DNA of 64,000 bases. Origin: an uncultured Clostridia bacterium (GTDB lineage: Bacteria; Bacillota; Clostridia; Lachnospirales; Anaerotignaceae). The position numbers and the translations under genes are program-made. The stretch covers positions 1-64,000 of the forward strand of contig CALWSR010000009.1 of assembly GCA_944384265.1 (NCBI GenBank). Direction: 5' to 3'. Numbering within the stretch: the first letter of the stretch is position 1; every line of letters starts with the position of its first letter. Under the pieces are notes generated by a model. It was not told the DNA's origin. It was given only the letters and a program-made list of their open reading frames with translations, and did not search any database. Shown piece by piece: positions 55,919 through 63,267 of the stretch.

Positions 55919-56036
55919 ATTTAAAAAAACCTTTTGAATGGGTTTCTATCAAAAAATTACTTTTTTTACAAAAATAACAGGTCTTTTTCTTTTTTTTATT
56001 TTGTAGTATGATAAAAAAGAGTAGGAGGCGTTTGGA

Positions 56037-56834
56037 TTGGAAGAAATCAGCCGTGCAGAGCAAAGAAGAAAAAAAAGACAAAAAAGAAAGAGAATCAAAA
56101 AGGGTATTCAAATTTCTTTTTGTATATTGCTGTTTGCCACAGTGGGCATAATTTGTTTTCTGGCATACCGTCACAATGCCCCAAAGCCCTATGTCATTGG
56201 GCTGGACCCGGGGCATGGCGGAGAGGATGTGGGTGCTGTGGGATACATAGAAGAAATTGAGCTGACAGAAAAGACAGTGGATTTTTTAGAAGAAAGACTC
56301 AAAAAAGACGGCCGTTTTCAAGTGGTCCGTTCCCGCAAAAACGGTGAAGCTGTGGATATTACACAAAGAAAAAAAATTTTATTGCGTAAAGAAGTAGATT
56401 TGATACTTTCCATCCATGGAAATTCCGACCCCACAGGCACAGCCAGAGGCTTTGAATGCTATCCTGCTCCCCCCGGCCGTGAAAACCATGCAATCAGCTA
56501 TGACCTTGCCCTTTGCATTACAGAGCAAATGGCAGCAGCAGGCAATCATTTAAGAGGCATACAAGGCATACGCTATGGCTATTATGTTACAGGAGAAGGG
56601 GGAGAAAGCCAAAAGGTGATAAAAGAAGCCTCTGATACCACAATATATGCACAGCCTTCATTTGGCATGGTAGAGGGGGTAAGCTGTGCTGCCGTGCTGG
56701 CAGAACAATGCTTTGTTACCAATTTGGAGGATGTAGAAGCATTTGGCTCCGACACAGGCTGTGCCATTGCCGCAGAAGCCTATTATAAAGCCATTTGCAG
56801 CTATCTTCAAATTGAGGAAATGCCCCTCCAATAG
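56037..56834 (+). CDS. N-acetylmuramoyl-L-alanine amidase (Amidase_3)
   Basis: 265 residues from a TTG at 56037, nine bases after AGGAGG. A very basic N-terminus (RRKKRQKRKRIKKG) precedes one membrane segment (about 24-44); the catalytic domain is outside. Zinc ligands are seen in GLDPGHGGEDVG, the Glu of the following helix and LSIHGNSDP, and the catalytic Glu in LAEQCFVTN. It cuts the amide bond between MurNAc and the stem peptide. The usual insertion is present (GFECYPAPPGREN). Role could be cell separation or spore wall; the sequence does not decide. Confidence 0.92.
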   Translation: MEEISRAEQRRKKRQKRKRIKKGIQISFCILLFATVGIICFLAYRHNAPKPYVIGLDPGHGGEDVGAVGYIEEIELTEKTVDFLEERLKKDGRFQVVRSRKNGEAVDITQRKKILLRKEVDLILSIHGNSDPTGTARGFECYPAPPGRENHAISYDLALCITEQMAAAGNHLRGIQGIRYGYYVTGEGGESQKVIKEASDTTIYAQPSFGMVEGVSCAAVLAEQCFVTNLEDVEAFGSDTGCAIAAEAYYKAICSYLQIEEMPLQ

Positions 56835-56955
56835 CACTGTCTTTTGTACAAGTACAAATGTCTTGTGAAAAACAACAAAAAAAAGCTGTATTTTATACAA
56901 AAACATTGCGAAATCACGAAAATATCCATGTTTTTGAGAAAGAACAACAGATTGG

Positions 56956-56983
56956 TTGACGCCATGGATTGATGTGTTATAAT
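56956..56983 (+). promoter_or_regulatory. Sigma-A promoter of serC
   Basis: TTGACG (56956-56961), 16-bp spacer and TATAAT (56978-56983), a near-consensus promoter about 310 bp before the serC start. Confidence 0.8.
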
Positions 56984-56989
56984 TTTTCA

Positions 56990-57294
56990 ATAAAGAAAGA
57001 GATATCATGTCTTCTTTATTTAGAAGGCTTTGGACTGTCAAAAAAGGCTTTTCAAATAAAGGGAGTGATAAACAAAAATTCCCATGGTGTAGTAGTTATC
57101 AGCCTCATAAACATAAAAAGGCAAGGCTTTTTTCTATTTTTTTCAAGGCCTTTCCATTTATGCACCGACAGTCTTTTGAAAAAGGCAGCCGGCAAAGGCC
57201 GGTGCCTTTTTTGACAATTTCAGCAGTGTATTGGGCTGTATTTACTATTTTTTTAAAGCTTAAAAATGATTTTTTGTGGGAGGTTTATTGGCGT
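56990..57294 (+). promoter_or_regulatory. Structured leader of serC with attenuator-like terminator
   Basis: About 305 nt between a strong promoter and the serC start. A first hairpin pairs CTTTATTT (about 57014-57021) with AAATAAAG (about 57053-57061). GGACTGTC near 57030 is complementary to GACAGTC near 57166, giving a long-range stem, and an intrinsic terminator follows at 57179-57212. The layout fits transcription attenuation. It lacks the T-box TGGN element and I match it to no riboswitch class. Confidence 0.5.
57179..57212 (+). terminator. Intrinsic terminator inside the serC leader
   Basis: AAAAAGGCA(G)CCGG / CCGG(T)GCCTTTTTT stem with small loop and T-run, 83 bp before the serC start, so it can cut off serC transcription. 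Confidence 0.8.
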
Positions 57295-58377
57295 ATGAAC
57301 AGAGTTTACAATTTTTCAGCAGGTCCCTCTATGCTTCCTTTAGAGGTATTGGAAAAAGCCCAAAAGGAATTTGTCTGCTATGGTCAAAGCGGTATGTCTG
57401 TTATGGAAATGAGCCATCGCAGCAATGATTTTGAACAAATTTTATATCATGCAGAAAATACCCTCAGAGAGTTGATGGATATTCCTAAAAATTACAAAAT
57501 TCTTTTTTTGCAGGGGGGCGGTTCCACACAGTTTGCAATGATTCCTATGAATTTGATGGGCAAAAATCACAAAGCAGATTATGTCAAAACGGGCCAATGG
57601 GCAAGCAAAGCCATTGAAGAGGCACAACGCTATGGCCAGGTCCATGTTGTGGCATCTTCTGAAGACACTTTATTTGACAGAATTCCTCCCTTAGATGCCA
57701 GCCAGTTTGATAAAGAAGCGGATTATTTTTATATTACACTAAACAACACCATATACGGCACCAGATACACCACACTGCCCCAAACAGGAGCTGTGCCATT
57801 GGTAGGGGATATGTCCTCCAGCATATTATCAGAAGAAATCGACATCACAAAATTTGGTCTGCTTTATGCTGGGGCACAAAAAAATTTGGGGCCTGCCGGT
57901 GTCACACTTGTCATCATCAGAGAGGATTTGATGGGTCATGCCATGGATATTACCCCCACCATGCTCCGCTATGATATCCATGCCAAAAACCATTCCTTAT
58001 ACAACACACCGCCTACCTACGGCATTTATTTCATGGGTCTTGTATTTGACTGGATAAAAGAGCAGGGCGGTATAAAAGCAATGCAAAAAAGAAATGAACA
58101 AAAAGCCAATCTATTATATGACTTTTTAGACCAGTCCCGGCTGTTTCGGGGAACTGTTGTCAAAAAGGACCGTTCTCTTATGAATATTCCTTTTGTACTG
58201 CCTACAAAGGAGCTGGATGCCAAATTCATTGCACAGGCACATTCCAAGGGCTTTGTCAATTTAAAAGGCCATAGAACTGTGGGAGGTATGCGGGCAAGCA
58301 TTTACAATGCCATGCCTTTGGAGGGTGTCAAGGCTCTTGTGGAATGGATGGAAATATTTGAAAAAGAAAATCAATAA
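57295..58377 (+). CDS. serC: Phosphoserine aminotransferase
   Basis: 360 residues from ATG 57295, behind GGAGGT. NFSAGPSMLPLEVLEKAQ start, GMSVMEMSHRS, FLQGGGSTQFAMIPMNL and the PLP lysine in YAGAQKNLGPAGVT are diagnostic. It makes phosphoserine from 3-phosphohydroxypyruvate and glutamate. The open frame extends upstream to 57007 through the leader terminator, but that part is not coding. serA follows by 12 bp, so the first two steps of serine synthesis are one operon under the leader above. Confidence 0.97.
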   Translation: MNRVYNFSAGPSMLPLEVLEKAQKEFVCYGQSGMSVMEMSHRSNDFEQILYHAENTLRELMDIPKNYKILFLQGGGSTQFAMIPMNLMGKNHKADYVKTGQWASKAIEEAQRYGQVHVVASSEDTLFDRIPPLDASQFDKEADYFYITLNNTIYGTRYTTLPQTGAVPLVGDMSSSILSEEIDITKFGLLYAGAQKNLGPAGVTLVIIREDLMGHAMDITPTMLRYDIHAKNHSLYNTPPTYGIYFMGLVFDWIKEQGGIKAMQKRNEQKANLLYDFLDQSRLFRGTVVKKDRSLMNIPFVLPTKELDAKFIAQAHSKGFVNLKGHRTVGGMRASIYNAMPLEGVKALVEWMEIFEKENQ

Positions 58378-58389
58378 GAGGTGCAAAAA

Positions 58390-59559
58390 ATGTATACAAT
58401 CAGAACATTAAATCAAATTTCTCATGTGGGCTTAAAAAAACTGCCTCAGTCAGAATTTACTATATCTGATATTGAAGAAAATCCGGACGGTATCATTGTC
58501 AGAAGCTTTGATATGCATCAAATGCCTTTTTCTCACAATCTTTTGGTCATTGCCCGGGCAGGAGCAGGCACCAACAACATTCCCATTGAAAGATGTACAC
58601 AAATGGGTATTCCTGTATTTAACACCCCCGGGGCCAATGCCAATGCTGTAAAAGAGCTGGTACTCACAGGGCTTTTGATTTCCTCCAGAAAGGTTTTGGA
58701 GGGGGCAAACTGGACACAGACGCTCATTGGCACACAAAACATTGAAAAAGCTGCCGAGGTGGGAAAAAAACAGTTTGTAGGCCCTGAAATTGCAGGAAAA
58801 AAGCTGGGCGTCATAGGACTGGGCGCCATTGGCGTTTTGGTGGCAAATGCTGCATTGGACTTGGGTATGGAGGTTATCGGCTATGACCCTTATTTATCCA
58901 TTGATTCTGCATGGCATTTGTCCTCCAGTGTCAAGCACGCCTCCACACTGGAGGAGGCCGTCAGCCAAAGCGATTACATTACACTGCATATCCCCTTGAA
59001 TGAAAAAACAAAGCATCTTTTCAACAAAGATTTGTTTGCTGCCACAAAAAGAGGCGTGCGTCTGCTCAATTTTGCCAGAGGAGAATTGGTGGACAGCACT
59101 GCATTAAAATGTGCCATCAAAGAAGGCATTGTTTCAAAATATATTGTGGATTTTCCCAGCGAGGATTTGCTTGGCATTGACAAAGTCATTGTCACACCTC
59201 ATTTGGGTGCCTCCACGCCGGAATCGGAAGAAAACTGCGCCATGATGGCCTCTGTGGAAATCAGGGAATATTTAAAATACGGCAACATCAAAAATTCTGT
59301 CAATTTTCCCACCTGCTACATTGATTATTCCGGAAAGCCCAGAGTAACCATTTCCCACAAAAATAAAGTCAATATGATTGGGCAGCTGGGTGCTGTGTTT
59401 ACAAAATATTCTGTCAATATTGACAATATGATAAACAAAAGCAAAGGAGATTTGGCATACAACATCATTGTCTGCGACAGCTTTCATGGAAAGGAAAAGG
59501 AATTGATGCAGGATTTGTATGCCATTGAAAGTGTCATAAAGGTCAGAATATTATATTGA
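58390..59559 (+). CDS. serA: D-3-phosphoglycerate dehydrogenase
   Basis: 389 residues from ATG 58390 (AGAGGTG upstream). NAD-binding GVIGLGAIGVLVANAA, catalytic Arg in LNFARGELVD, Glu in the DFPSEDLLG region and His in TPHLGASTPES are present, with a C-terminal ACT-type domain (GQLGAVFTKYSVNIDNMINK). It oxidises 3-phosphoglycerate, the entry into serine synthesis; the ACT domain suggests serine feedback. Order serC-serA is the common Clostridial one. Confidence 0.96.
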   Translation: MYTIRTLNQISHVGLKKLPQSEFTISDIEENPDGIIVRSFDMHQMPFSHNLLVIARAGAGTNNIPIERCTQMGIPVFNTPGANANAVKELVLTGLLISSRKVLEGANWTQTLIGTQNIEKAAEVGKKQFVGPEIAGKKLGVIGLGAIGVLVANAALDLGMEVIGYDPYLSIDSAWHLSSSVKHASTLEEAVSQSDYITLHIPLNEKTKHLFNKDLFAATKRGVRLLNFARGELVDSTALKCAIKEGIVSKYIVDFPSEDLLGIDKVIVTPHLGASTPESEENCAMMASVEIREYLKYGNIKNSVNFPTCYIDYSGKPRVTISHKNKVNMIGQLGAVFTKYSVNIDNMINKSKGDLAYNIIVCDSFHGKEKELMQDLYAIESVIKVRILY

Positions 59560-59617
59560 AAAAAATGGATACTGACATATTCTATTGCAGCAGAAAACCA
59601 AAAAACATCATAAAGCC

Positions 59618-59654
59618 CATTGGCTGTTTTTTTCAAAAAAAAGAAACAGCCATG
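59618..59654 (+). terminator. Intrinsic terminator after serA
   Basis: CATTGGCTGTTT / AAACAGCCATG stem followed by TTTTTA. It separates serCA from the DUF1015 gene, at least partly. Confidence 0.75.
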
Positions 59655-60067
59655 TTTTTATCCCTTTCTGTTTCAAAAAACAAAAATGAAATGTCTTATG
59701 CTGATTGGACTCAAAAATTTTTTAAAACCACTTTTGTCAACCCATGAAAATAGCTTTGACATTTCCATAAAAAAAGTAAAATATAAATGATTGTTTACAC
59801 TGAAATTGATGTACTTATCATACCAATTATGCCGGTACAAATTTTTATATCCAAAGCAGACAGCACTTGGTAAGGAAAAAAACCAGAAGCAATACCAAAA
59901 AAGGCTAGGCTTTATACTGCTTTTATTATCTATCCCTTTCTTAAAGGCATCCATAAGAAAAGGAAGACAACATACCGCCCCATCATAATACAGCTTAAGC
60001 AGCAATATGGAGCATTCCCTGCCGGCTGTAATGGATAAATATATTGTATTAGAAAGGAGCTGTTTTT
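59655..60067. other. Upstream region of the DUF1015 gene
   Basis: About 410 bp, AT-rich, no supported gene. It probably contains a separate promoter for the DUF1015 gene. Confidence 0.4.
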
Positions 60068-61318
60068 TTGGCAACCATAAAACCCTTTCGTGCCATTCGC
60101 CCTGTGGCAGAAAAAGCACAAAAAGTGGCAGCATTGCCCTATGATGTGATGAGCAGTGAAGAAGCAAGAGAAATGGCAAAGCAAAATCCCTATTCCTTTT
60201 TGCACATTGATAAAGCAGAAATTGATTTGCCTCCTTCCATAGATATATATGATGAACAGGTCTATCAAAAGGCAAAACAAAATATGCAGACAATGATACA
60301 AAATGGTATTTTTATACAGGATGACAGCCCTCTGCTTTATATCTACCGCTTGAACAAAAATCAAAAAAGTCAAACGGGTATTGTGGCCTGCACTGCCATA
60401 GAGGAATATTTAAATCATACCATCAAAAAACATGAACTGACCAGAGCAGACAAGGAGCTGGACAGAATACGTCATGTGGATACACTCAACGCCAACACAG
60501 GCCCCATTTTTTTGGCATACCGCAAAAACCATGCTGTCAAAAAAATACTGCATTGCATTATAGAGCAAACACAGCCTGTTTATGATTTTGTTTCAGAGGA
60601 TGGTGTATGCCACACTGTTTGGCTGATACAGCAGCAAAAATATATTACAGAGCTGATTGCACTCTTTCAGGAAATACCCAGCCTTTACATTGCAGATGGT
60701 CACCACAGAAATGCTTCTGCTGTCCAGGTAGGCTTAAAAAGAAGAGAGCAATATCCCAATTATACAGGCAAAGAGGAATTTAATTATTATCTTTCTGTGC
60801 TGTTTTCCGACGATGAGCTGTCCATTATGGACTACAACCGTGTTGTAAAGGATTTAAACGGCATGACAGAGGAATGCTTTTTCAAAAAATTAAATGAAAA
60901 ATTTCTGGTGGAAAAATATGAAAAACCGGGCTGTGCCCGTCCTCAAAGGCAGCATCAGTTTGGTATGTATCTTTCTAAAAAATGGTATTTGTTGACAGCC
61001 AAGCAGGAAATTGTCAAAAAGGATGTGGTGGAAGCATTGGATGTGTCCATACTGCAAAATGAAATACTGGAGCCTTTATTAAACATAAAGGACCCCAGAA
61101 CAGATAAACGCATTGATTTTATAGGCGGTATCCGAGGATTGGAAGCATTGGAAAAATTGGTGGACAGTCAACAAATGCAGATTGCATTTTCCATGTATCC
61201 CACTTCTATGAAAGAGCTGATGGCCGTGGCAGACCAAAACAAAATCATGCCGCCAAAATCTACATGGTTTGAGCCAAAGCCAAGAAGCGGACTTTTTATA
61301 CATGATTTGGAAAAATAA
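60068..61318 (+). CDS. DUF1015 family protein (serine-operon associated)
   Basis: 416 residues from a TTG at 60068 behind AAAGGAG. The start TIKPFRAIRPVAEKAQKVAA, ALPYDVMSSEEAREMA, HELTRADKELDRIRH and the strongly conserved YIADGHHRNASA are DUF1015. The DGHHR motif resembles that of ParB-like nucleotide-binding folds, including the ADP-dependent serine kinase SerK of archaea; that link is from memory of the motif and is not proven. DUF1015 genes regularly stand beside serA/serC, so a role in phosphoserine or serine metabolism is likely. No serB-type phosphatase gene is in the window. Confidence 0.9.
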   Translation: MATIKPFRAIRPVAEKAQKVAALPYDVMSSEEAREMAKQNPYSFLHIDKAEIDLPPSIDIYDEQVYQKAKQNMQTMIQNGIFIQDDSPLLYIYRLNKNQKSQTGIVACTAIEEYLNHTIKKHELTRADKELDRIRHVDTLNANTGPIFLAYRKNHAVKKILHCIIEQTQPVYDFVSEDGVCHTVWLIQQQKYITELIALFQEIPSLYIADGHHRNASAVQVGLKRREQYPNYTGKEEFNYYLSVLFSDDELSIMDYNRVVKDLNGMTEECFFKKLNEKFLVEKYEKPGCARPQRQHQFGMYLSKKWYLLTAKQEIVKKDVVEALDVSILQNEILEPLLNIKDPRTDKRIDFIGGIRGLEALEKLVDSQQMQIAFSMYPTSMKELMAVADQNKIMPPKSTWFEPKPRSGLFIHDLEK

Positions 61319-61448
61319 TATATTTTGCCAGAATAATATATGTCATTTTTGCCATACTAGATATGACAGCGAGAAATGCTTTTGCTGTTTTATAAAGGGC
61401 AGTGCAGCAAAAGCAACCAAATGCTTGCTGTAAAAGGAGTGGTATCTC

Positions 61449-61643
61449 ATGAAGGGCTTTACAATGGGTATTGTAACAGGCGGATTGATGACAGCCGTTG
61501 GAATCGGCTATCTGTTGCAGGACCAAAAAAGTTACCATGCCATGCGTAAAAAAAGCAACAAAATGATACGCAAGGGAAAACGTATGGCAAAAAAAGCAGA
61601 AGGCATTGTAGAAGATGCAGTGGATGACCTTTTAGAGCTGTAA
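61449..61643 (+). CDS. YtxH-like small protein
   Basis: 64 residues behind AAAGGAG. A Gly-rich N-terminal membrane segment (FTMGIVTGGLMTAVGIGYLL) is followed by a basic helix (MRKKSNKMIRKGKRMAKKAE) and an acidic end. This is the shape of YtxH-type small membrane proteins seen in Firmicutes; function is unknown. Confidence 0.75.
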   Translation: MKGFTMGIVTGGLMTAVGIGYLLQDQKSYHAMRKKSNKMIRKGKRMAKKAEGIVEDAVDDLLEL

Positions 61644-61654
61644 AAACCCCCTCA

Positions 61655-61708
61655 AAAAAGAGGATATTCCAAAAGTCATAAAACAGACTTGAGGAATACC
61701 CTCTTTTT
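61655..61708. terminator. Bidirectional intrinsic terminator
   Basis: AAAAAGAGGATATTCC pairs with GGAATACCCTCTTTTT around a 22-base loop. Confidence 0.82.
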
Positions 61709-61709
61709 C

Positions 61710-62230
61710 TCAATACCTTCTTTTTCTCATTGAAACAATGTATTTCAAAAATGCTTTCATTGCCAGTGAAGCCTTCTTTTTTTTGTGCAATGCCAGCCCA
61801 ATTTTTCTGTATGCAGGCACCTCCAATTCCTTTGCAATGATTTCGTTCTTTTCCATATCAGCTGAGGCCCCAGTCCACCTTCTACCATGGACATAATGGC
61901 ATAATCGTCCCATGTAGTAAAACGGATATTAGCAGAAATGTCATGCTTTTGAAATATCTCCCAGATATCTGATTTTTCTCCCTTTTCCAAAAGCATAAAG
62001 GGATAGCTGCACAAGGCATTTATGGGAAAATATTCCATATCGGCCAAAGGATGATTTTGAGGCAGCATTGCCAACAATTTATCCTCCTGCAAAAAAATGC
62101 TCTCCAGCTTTGGCAATGTGTTCAATCTCAAACCCTCAGTCTACTCTGCCTTCCAATTCTCAATTTTCTGATAATCTCCCAAAAGCAGTTCATAATCCAT
62201 ATTTGTATCATCCTTTTGAAAATTTTGAAT
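61710..62230 (-). pseudogene. Decayed LysR-type regulator (effector domain only)
   Basis: Fragments of a LysR substrate-binding domain appear in order but in different frames: MDYELLLGDYQKIENWKAE then a stop; LPKLESIFLQEDKLLAMLPQ and FTTWDDYAIMSMVEGGLG in the next; and AKELEVPAYRKIGLALHKKK in the last. The DNA-binding half is missing. At least one stop and two frameshifts make it dead. A decayed transporter lies next to it on the other strand. Confidence 0.75.
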
Positions 62231-62476
62231 GATATTGCAATGTTATTACTTTCATTTGCTAAGTGCTTTTATCCCCTGTGCCGCAAAAAAATGAAAAGTA
62301 ATTGGGACAAGAAATGTTTTCATATAATATCAAATCCTACATGGCATTGCATATCCATATCTCTGTTATCATTTCATTGATTCTAAAAAAATGACTGCCA
62401 TGACTTTGTTTTGTATACTTTTTCCATTTTAAAAGCTTTCCTATAAATAAAAACAACAGGCGGTGAGGGCCATTTC

Positions 62477-62723
62477 ATGGGGCTTAGCACAATTTTTTGC
62501 TTTTGTTGCATTGGTGCCTTTCCATTACAAGCAACACTTTTTTCACAACAACACAAAAAACGACACCTGCCCAGTGGTTTTCCATATATGGGCATAGACT
62601 CTTGTCTTGTGGATAGTACTGCCAACTGTTTTTTTGCTGCCTGCTGCGCTTATGCTGCTTTGGTGTGGCTGTCAGTATTTTTTTGATTGCTTTCCTCTAT
62701 TCTTTCTGCTGCATCAACAAATA
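62477..62723 (+). pseudogene. Remnant of a major-facilitator transporter C-terminus
   Basis: A fragment reading LSTIFCFCCIGAFPLQATLF, then SGFPYMGIDSCLVDS and AACCAYAALVWLSVF, followed after a frame change by LIAFLYSFCCINK and a stop, resembles the last three membrane segments of an MFS exporter (compare the usual SG-FYMGxDLGxxxGS pattern). No start and no N-terminal part are seen. It faces away from the decayed LysR gene. Confidence 0.45.
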
Positions 62724-63064
62724 ACATTTACACCGGAACACTCTATTTTGGCAAATATTACTAAGCTGCTGCTATAACATAGTGTTGTTCATTCCATAAA
62801 AATTGATATGCTTATTTTAGGAGGTATTTTCATTGACAGACATACCTTTCCCCTTTCTACCATTGACTTCTTTTTGCTCATACAATTTTTTAATTGCTCT
62901 TCTTTTTTTATCTGCATTGGAGCTATGATTATTTGCAATACCGTTTTGTATGCCATAACCCCCTATATAGAACCTCTTTTCACTATCTCCTTGTATTCAA
63001 CCGACCACAATTTTACGATAGTGAAAAGAAGTTTTTGCTTCTGCTGCAACGCCAAACATTTTTT
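62724..63064. other. Gene-free region
   Basis: AT-rich DNA, with a hydrophobic frame at 62808-63092 that runs into the repeat and has no ribosome site. No supported feature. Confidence 0.35.
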
Positions 63065-63221
63065 AAGGGGCTTTCGCAAAATACCCCTCTAAAATAATCA
63101 TGTACAAAAACCCATTCCTTCTTGAGCAGATTTCACTCAGAAAGCAGCCGGTTTTCTATGATTTGCAATCCTTTCTTTGTGCAAGCTGCTGCCGCAATTT
63201 CATTTTGCAGCAGCCCCTTTG
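63065..63221 (-). repeat. MITE-like element with terminal inverted repeats, copy B
   Basis: 157 bp, inverted relative to copy A at 28226-28384. Ends AAGGGGCTTTCGCAAAA and TTTTGCAGCAGCCCCTTT; the shared interior includes AAAACCGGCTG (as its complement), TTCTGAGTGAAAT and AATTTCATTTTGC. No coding capacity. Confidence 0.75.
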
Positions 63222-63228
63222 CTAATAC

Positions 63229-63260
63229 AAAAAGTATCTAATGACAGCATTAGATACTTT
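63229..63260 (-). terminator. Intrinsic terminator of glmM
   Basis: AAAAGTATCTAATG / CATTAGATACTTTT stem, four-base loop, about 8 bp after the glmM stop on the minus strand. Confidence 0.88.
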
Positions 63261-63267
63261 TAAAATA

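Noticed and set aside
57085..57120. tRNA-like stretch (GGTGTAGTAGTTATCA ... CTCATAA)
   Set aside because: The arms do not pair as a tRNA cloverleaf and there is no T-arm or acceptor stem; treated as chance in the serC leader.
57007..57294. N-terminal extension of SerC
   Set aside because: It reads through the leader terminator, and the family start NFSAGPS follows ATG 57295.
62808..63092. Hydrophobic 94-codon frame
   Set aside because: No ribosome site, and its end runs into MITE copy B.
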